DNA of 64,000 nucleotides from Manduca sexta. Its lineage: Eukaryota; Arthropoda; Insecta; Lepidoptera; Sphingidae. The notes below the pieces were generated by a model. It saw only the letters and a list, made by a program, of their open reading frames with translations, ran no database searches and had not been told where the DNA came from. The stretch covers positions 12,173,826-12,237,825 of the forward strand of contig NC_051140.1 in the NCBI RefSeq assembly GCF_014839805.1, in the 5' to 3' direction. Made by a program: the position numbers and the translations under genes. Of the stretch, positions 60,816 through 64,000 are shown in pieces. Position 1 is the first letter of the stretch. Each line of letters begins with the position of its first letter.

Positions 60816-61586
60816 AGTAGGTACTCATTCAATATAGTGAAGGAATAGTGGTGTGTTACGTATTAAATTGATTTATAAAGACAAAATGCGTCCAAAGTAT
60901 GTACTTTAATTTGGTAATTTTTTAATAGTTAAAGGTAATTTTGCAAAATGTAGTGTGATAAAACCTTTTCACGCAGAGGAAGGAGGTGGCACTACTTGAC
61001 TGAAACTTCATCTCAAATTAAAACATAGAGGTTTTCCGAACACCCATGTCCCCAAATTAGTTCATCGATAATTATTAATTATAATCGACGATGACGACGA
61101 AGGATAGTTAGTAATCGTCGCCCTACTGTATTACATAATATTTTTATTTTACTTTAATCTAATATCCGTACCCGAAACTATCTGAAACTAACGGATAATC
61201 CGGAATAATTACATATCCTTAACCGTATCCGAAACCGATATAATTTTATTCCGATATCCATATCCGAAATTTCATATCCATAACATCCCTGGATCAAAAT
61301 ACCTATGAGTAGATACTTATCGCTGAAAATGGCGATATCGCTGAATGCATTATGTTCAGACGACGAACTTCATAAAATGACATGGGCATACAGCGCCTTT
61401 ATTGCTTTAGCTGAAGAGGGGTTAAAATAATTTGCAATAATAAAAACGCCGCTGAAGTTATTAACATTGTATAACATTCGTCGGTTAGCACTATATTGAA
61501 GCTTATAACATATTTATGGCAATTACAATTAATATAAATTTCACGTATAATATCTATTTTTCTTAAACTACTAACTTTAAGATGCT
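60816..61586. other. spacer with short repeat tract
   Basis: No gene seen. 61170-61290 is a loose tandem of ATATCCGAAAC/TATCCGTA-type motifs. Possibly includes truncated copia or other element debris. Confidence 0.4.
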
Positions 61587-63030
61587 ATGGAAGAAGAGCT
61601 TAAGGCATTTGAGGAGAATGATGCTTGGACAGCGGTGAGTCAAGTATCTCCAGGCAAGACATTAGTGCAGTGTAAATGGGTATACAAAAGAAAGTTAGAT
61701 AGTGACAACAGTGTACGTTATCATGCTCGTTTAGTGGCAAAGGGTTTCACCCAAAAACCAGGACAAGATTATATTGCTTTTTTAAACGGTGTTTTGAAAG
61801 AAGAAATTTATATGGTTCATCCAGACGTTGGCTCAGATAATAAAAATAATGGCAAAATTGTTAAATTAAACAAAGCAGTGTATGGTTTAAAACAGTCATC
61901 TAGATTATGGTACGAAAAAGTTGATAAATGTTTAACTGAATTAGGTTTTAATAGAAGTTACATTGAACCATGTGTATTTACAAAATTTTATGATGATGAT
62001 AAGATTATTATAGCACTGTGTGTAGACGATTTCTTTGTGTATTCAAATAGTAAATTAGAAACAGATAATTTAACATCCATACTAAGTTCCAAGTTTAATA
62101 TAAAAGATCTTGGGCAAGTTAAACAATGCTTGGGAATGAGAGTAAAGTTTGATAATAATAATAATAATGCTTGTACTTTAGATCAGGAACAATATATAGA
62201 CCAGTTGTTAATTAAATACAACATGGTAAATTGTAAAGAGGCTAATACATCTATGGAATCTAAACTAAATATTGATAAAAATGACTATGTGTATGAAGGT
62301 AATGTACCTTATCAACAATGAATAGGTAACCTTATGTATTTGTCTGTTTTGACTAGGCCGGATATAGGCTATAGCGTTAGTTTCTTAAGCCAATATAATA
62401 CCTGTCATACTAGCACTCACTGGAATTATGCTAAACGCATTCAAAATTATTGTATTCATTCATATTATTATTATATATTCATAAAAATTACTGTATAAAG
62501 TATGTAAAAGGAAAATCTGAGTTGTCAGGATTTGTTGATGCTGACTGGGCAAATAGTATAGATAGAAAATCATATACAGGCTATTGTTTTATCATGTCGG
62601 GTAGTGTTATATCTTGGAAAAGTAGAAAGCAGAGGACTGTTGCTCTTTCCAGCATGGTAGCTGAATTCATGTCAATGGCAGAGGCTTGTAAAGAGTTAAT
62701 GTATTTGAGACTTTTGCTGTCAGAAATTACTAATCAAGATGTACAACCTGTTACCTTATACAATGATAGACAGAGTGCACAAAATTTTGTTGTTAATAAT
62801 ATTTTACATAGGAGAAGTAAGCATATTGATATTCGTTATAATTTTTTAAAAGAAGCTGTGAGTTATAATCTAATAGATATTAAATATATGCCTTCTGACC
62901 AAGTGCCAGCTAATGTTCTAACAAAGGCACTTGGTGTGTGTGATACAGCATTATCAATTTATTGGGGTTATGGGACTTGTTAAGTTATAAAGTTATGTTA
63001 TATCATGGTTTCATGTGATGTATTGGGGAT
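61587..63030 (+). pseudogene. Ty1/copia pol fragment: reverse transcriptase and RNase H, broken
   Basis: Reverse transcriptase part 61587-62321: CKWVYKRKLDSD, ARLVAKGFTQKPGQDY, then an abrupt jump to AFLNGVLKEEIYM; about 40-50 residues normally present between these blocks are missing, in frame. KAVYGLKQSSRLWY and LCVDDFFVYS (the catalytic site, CVDD in place of the usual YVDD) follow. A TGA at 62319-62321 interrupts YQQ-IGNLMYLS. The frame then continues until an indel at about 62430-62480. RNase H part to 62983: GFVDADWANS, RKSYTGYCFIMSG, VALSSMVAEF, RSKHIDIRYNFLK. Gag and integrase are absent. Not functional. Confidence 0.85.
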
Positions 63031-63436
63031 GTTGAAATTGATTTTTGTAACATCAAATGAAACATGTAATGCCATCTGTCGAAAACAATGTTAAATAGTA
63101 ATCGAAACGAAGTGCATAATTCATTCGATCTTTGGTTCATTAGGTCATCATTCGGAAAGATTGTATGCTTCTTTTTAATTGTTTTTTTTTTTTATAAATT
63201 ATAGAGTTCACTGTTCGTCGCCATGCAAAAAACAACGCGTTTTATTACTTTCGATAAAATTGTGACGCGACTCTGCTCATCTTAAGTTAGTTTAGCTTAA
63301 CTTGTGTAGGTAAGGTATTTTTCATACTTCTGTACAGACCGTAAACTATATAAATTAAACCGTGTACTATGTATAATTTTCTCAGCCAAGTTGAGCTAAA
63401 CAAACTTAGCCTAGTCTTTGGTCTGCAACCGGCATT
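63030..63436 (+). repeat. probable copia 3' LTR (right end approximate)
   Basis: A short purine tract (TTGGGGA) precedes TGTTGAAATTG at 63030, as at a copia LTR start. A TATA motif (TATATAAAT) lies near 63347. The 3' CA end is uncertain. No 5' LTR is seen in the window. Confidence 0.55.
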
Positions 63437-63850
63437 TATATAATTATGACCTCATCCTTAGACGCAAGAAAAACTAACAACATTTAATTTTTAACCAACT
63501 ATCTAAAAAAATATTTAAATTATTAAAGGCGAATCAATTAACCAAATGTATTTACACCTATTAAAGTAAAGCCATAAGTGAATAACAAGTTTGATGTGAA
63601 CGAGTGTCTTTGTATAAATATGGCCTTTATGTTGCGCTTTATGCATCACAACATTAAATTTATTAATTTGAAATACTAAACACCTAGTATAAAATGACAA
63701 AAGGATACGTGTTTTTTTTTAATACGAACTTTAACCTTAAGGTATCTTGATTTGCGAACATAATTTTCTTTTTATGGCATCGTTAAAACCTAGACAGTGT
63801 ACAAGAAACACGTTTTGTCAAATACCAGAAACTTTTGCATAGAATATTTA
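63437..63850. other. intergenic DNA, nothing recognised
   Basis: AT-rich, no supported gene. Confidence 0.5.
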
Positions 63851-64000
63851 ATATTATATTTTTAAACGTGGTCGGAAAAGTAACGATACTGCACCTCATC
63901 ATAAGTCGAATGGAGTCCAATAGAATGTCGACTGATGAGAGATGATTACCCCTCAGCAGTCGGTCCGGTCGGCTTGGCGGACGCCCGAAGGTCAACATCA
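63851..64000. repeat. interspersed repeat running off the window
   Basis: GTCGAATGGAGTCCAATAG, AGAGATGATTACCCC and GGCGTCC/TTCGGGCG-type motifs (as TTGGCGGACGCCCGAAGGTC here) are familiar from dispersed repeats in moths and butterflies. Class not known to me. Confidence 0.5.

Overview
The window is AT-rich, intron-containing eukaryotic DNA packed with transposons, and it is almost certainly from a moth or butterfly (Lepidoptera). Three things point there: a cluster of short, three-exon RR-1 cuticular protein genes of the larval cuticle type; tRNA-derived SINEs and non-autonomous Helitrons of kinds common in lepidopteran genomes; and the TIR repeat family that starts AACCGACTTCAAAAAAAGG. I cannot name the species.

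Host genes, all on the minus strand. At 1680-2856 there is a three-exon gene for a small secreted, Thr-rich protein I do not recognise. At 3683-4549 there is a two-exon gene for a basic, histone-H1-like (DUF4777-like) winged-helix protein. Six CPR/RR-1 cuticular protein genes follow at 7150-8490, 11360-11846, 22228-22812, 25399-29908, 32686-36771 and 47143-51464. Most share one layout: a first coding exon of 3-12 nt, a second exon holding the signal peptide, and a last exon holding most of the chitin-binding domain. Candidate exons of one further minus-strand gene lie at 20815-21016 and 21550-21604, and a weak plus-strand candidate at 1252-1642. Between 11.9 and 20.8 kb I see no convincing gene, only AT-rich DNA with a few foldbacks.

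Segmental triplication. The last three CPR genes sit in a repeated unit: A about 24.9-31.1 kb, B about 31.76-38.47 kb, C about 44.29-53.1 kb. B and C share two insertions missing from A (about 745 bp in intron 2, about 516 bp in intron 1) plus a Helitron, so they are the younger pair. Because the units align, each acts as an empty site for the others, so several later insertions can be placed to within a few bases.

Mobile elements. 39.16-43.69 kb: a decayed CR1/Jockey-group LINE (minus). 44.37-46.42 kb: a TIR element carrying eight ~140-bp tandem repeats. 53.10-58.86 kb: a near full-length Jockey-type LINE (minus) with an 11-bp target duplication, an intact ORF1, a broken ORF2 and a TAATG stop-start junction. 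59.3-60.8 kb: a broken ORF resembling DUF7869-type putative transposases, ending in the same palindromic terminal module as the 44.4-46.4 kb element. 61.6-63.4 kb: a decayed Ty1/copia fragment with part of its 3' LTR. The encoded cuticular proteins would be secreted into chitinous cuticle; the remaining content is mostly transposon-derived.
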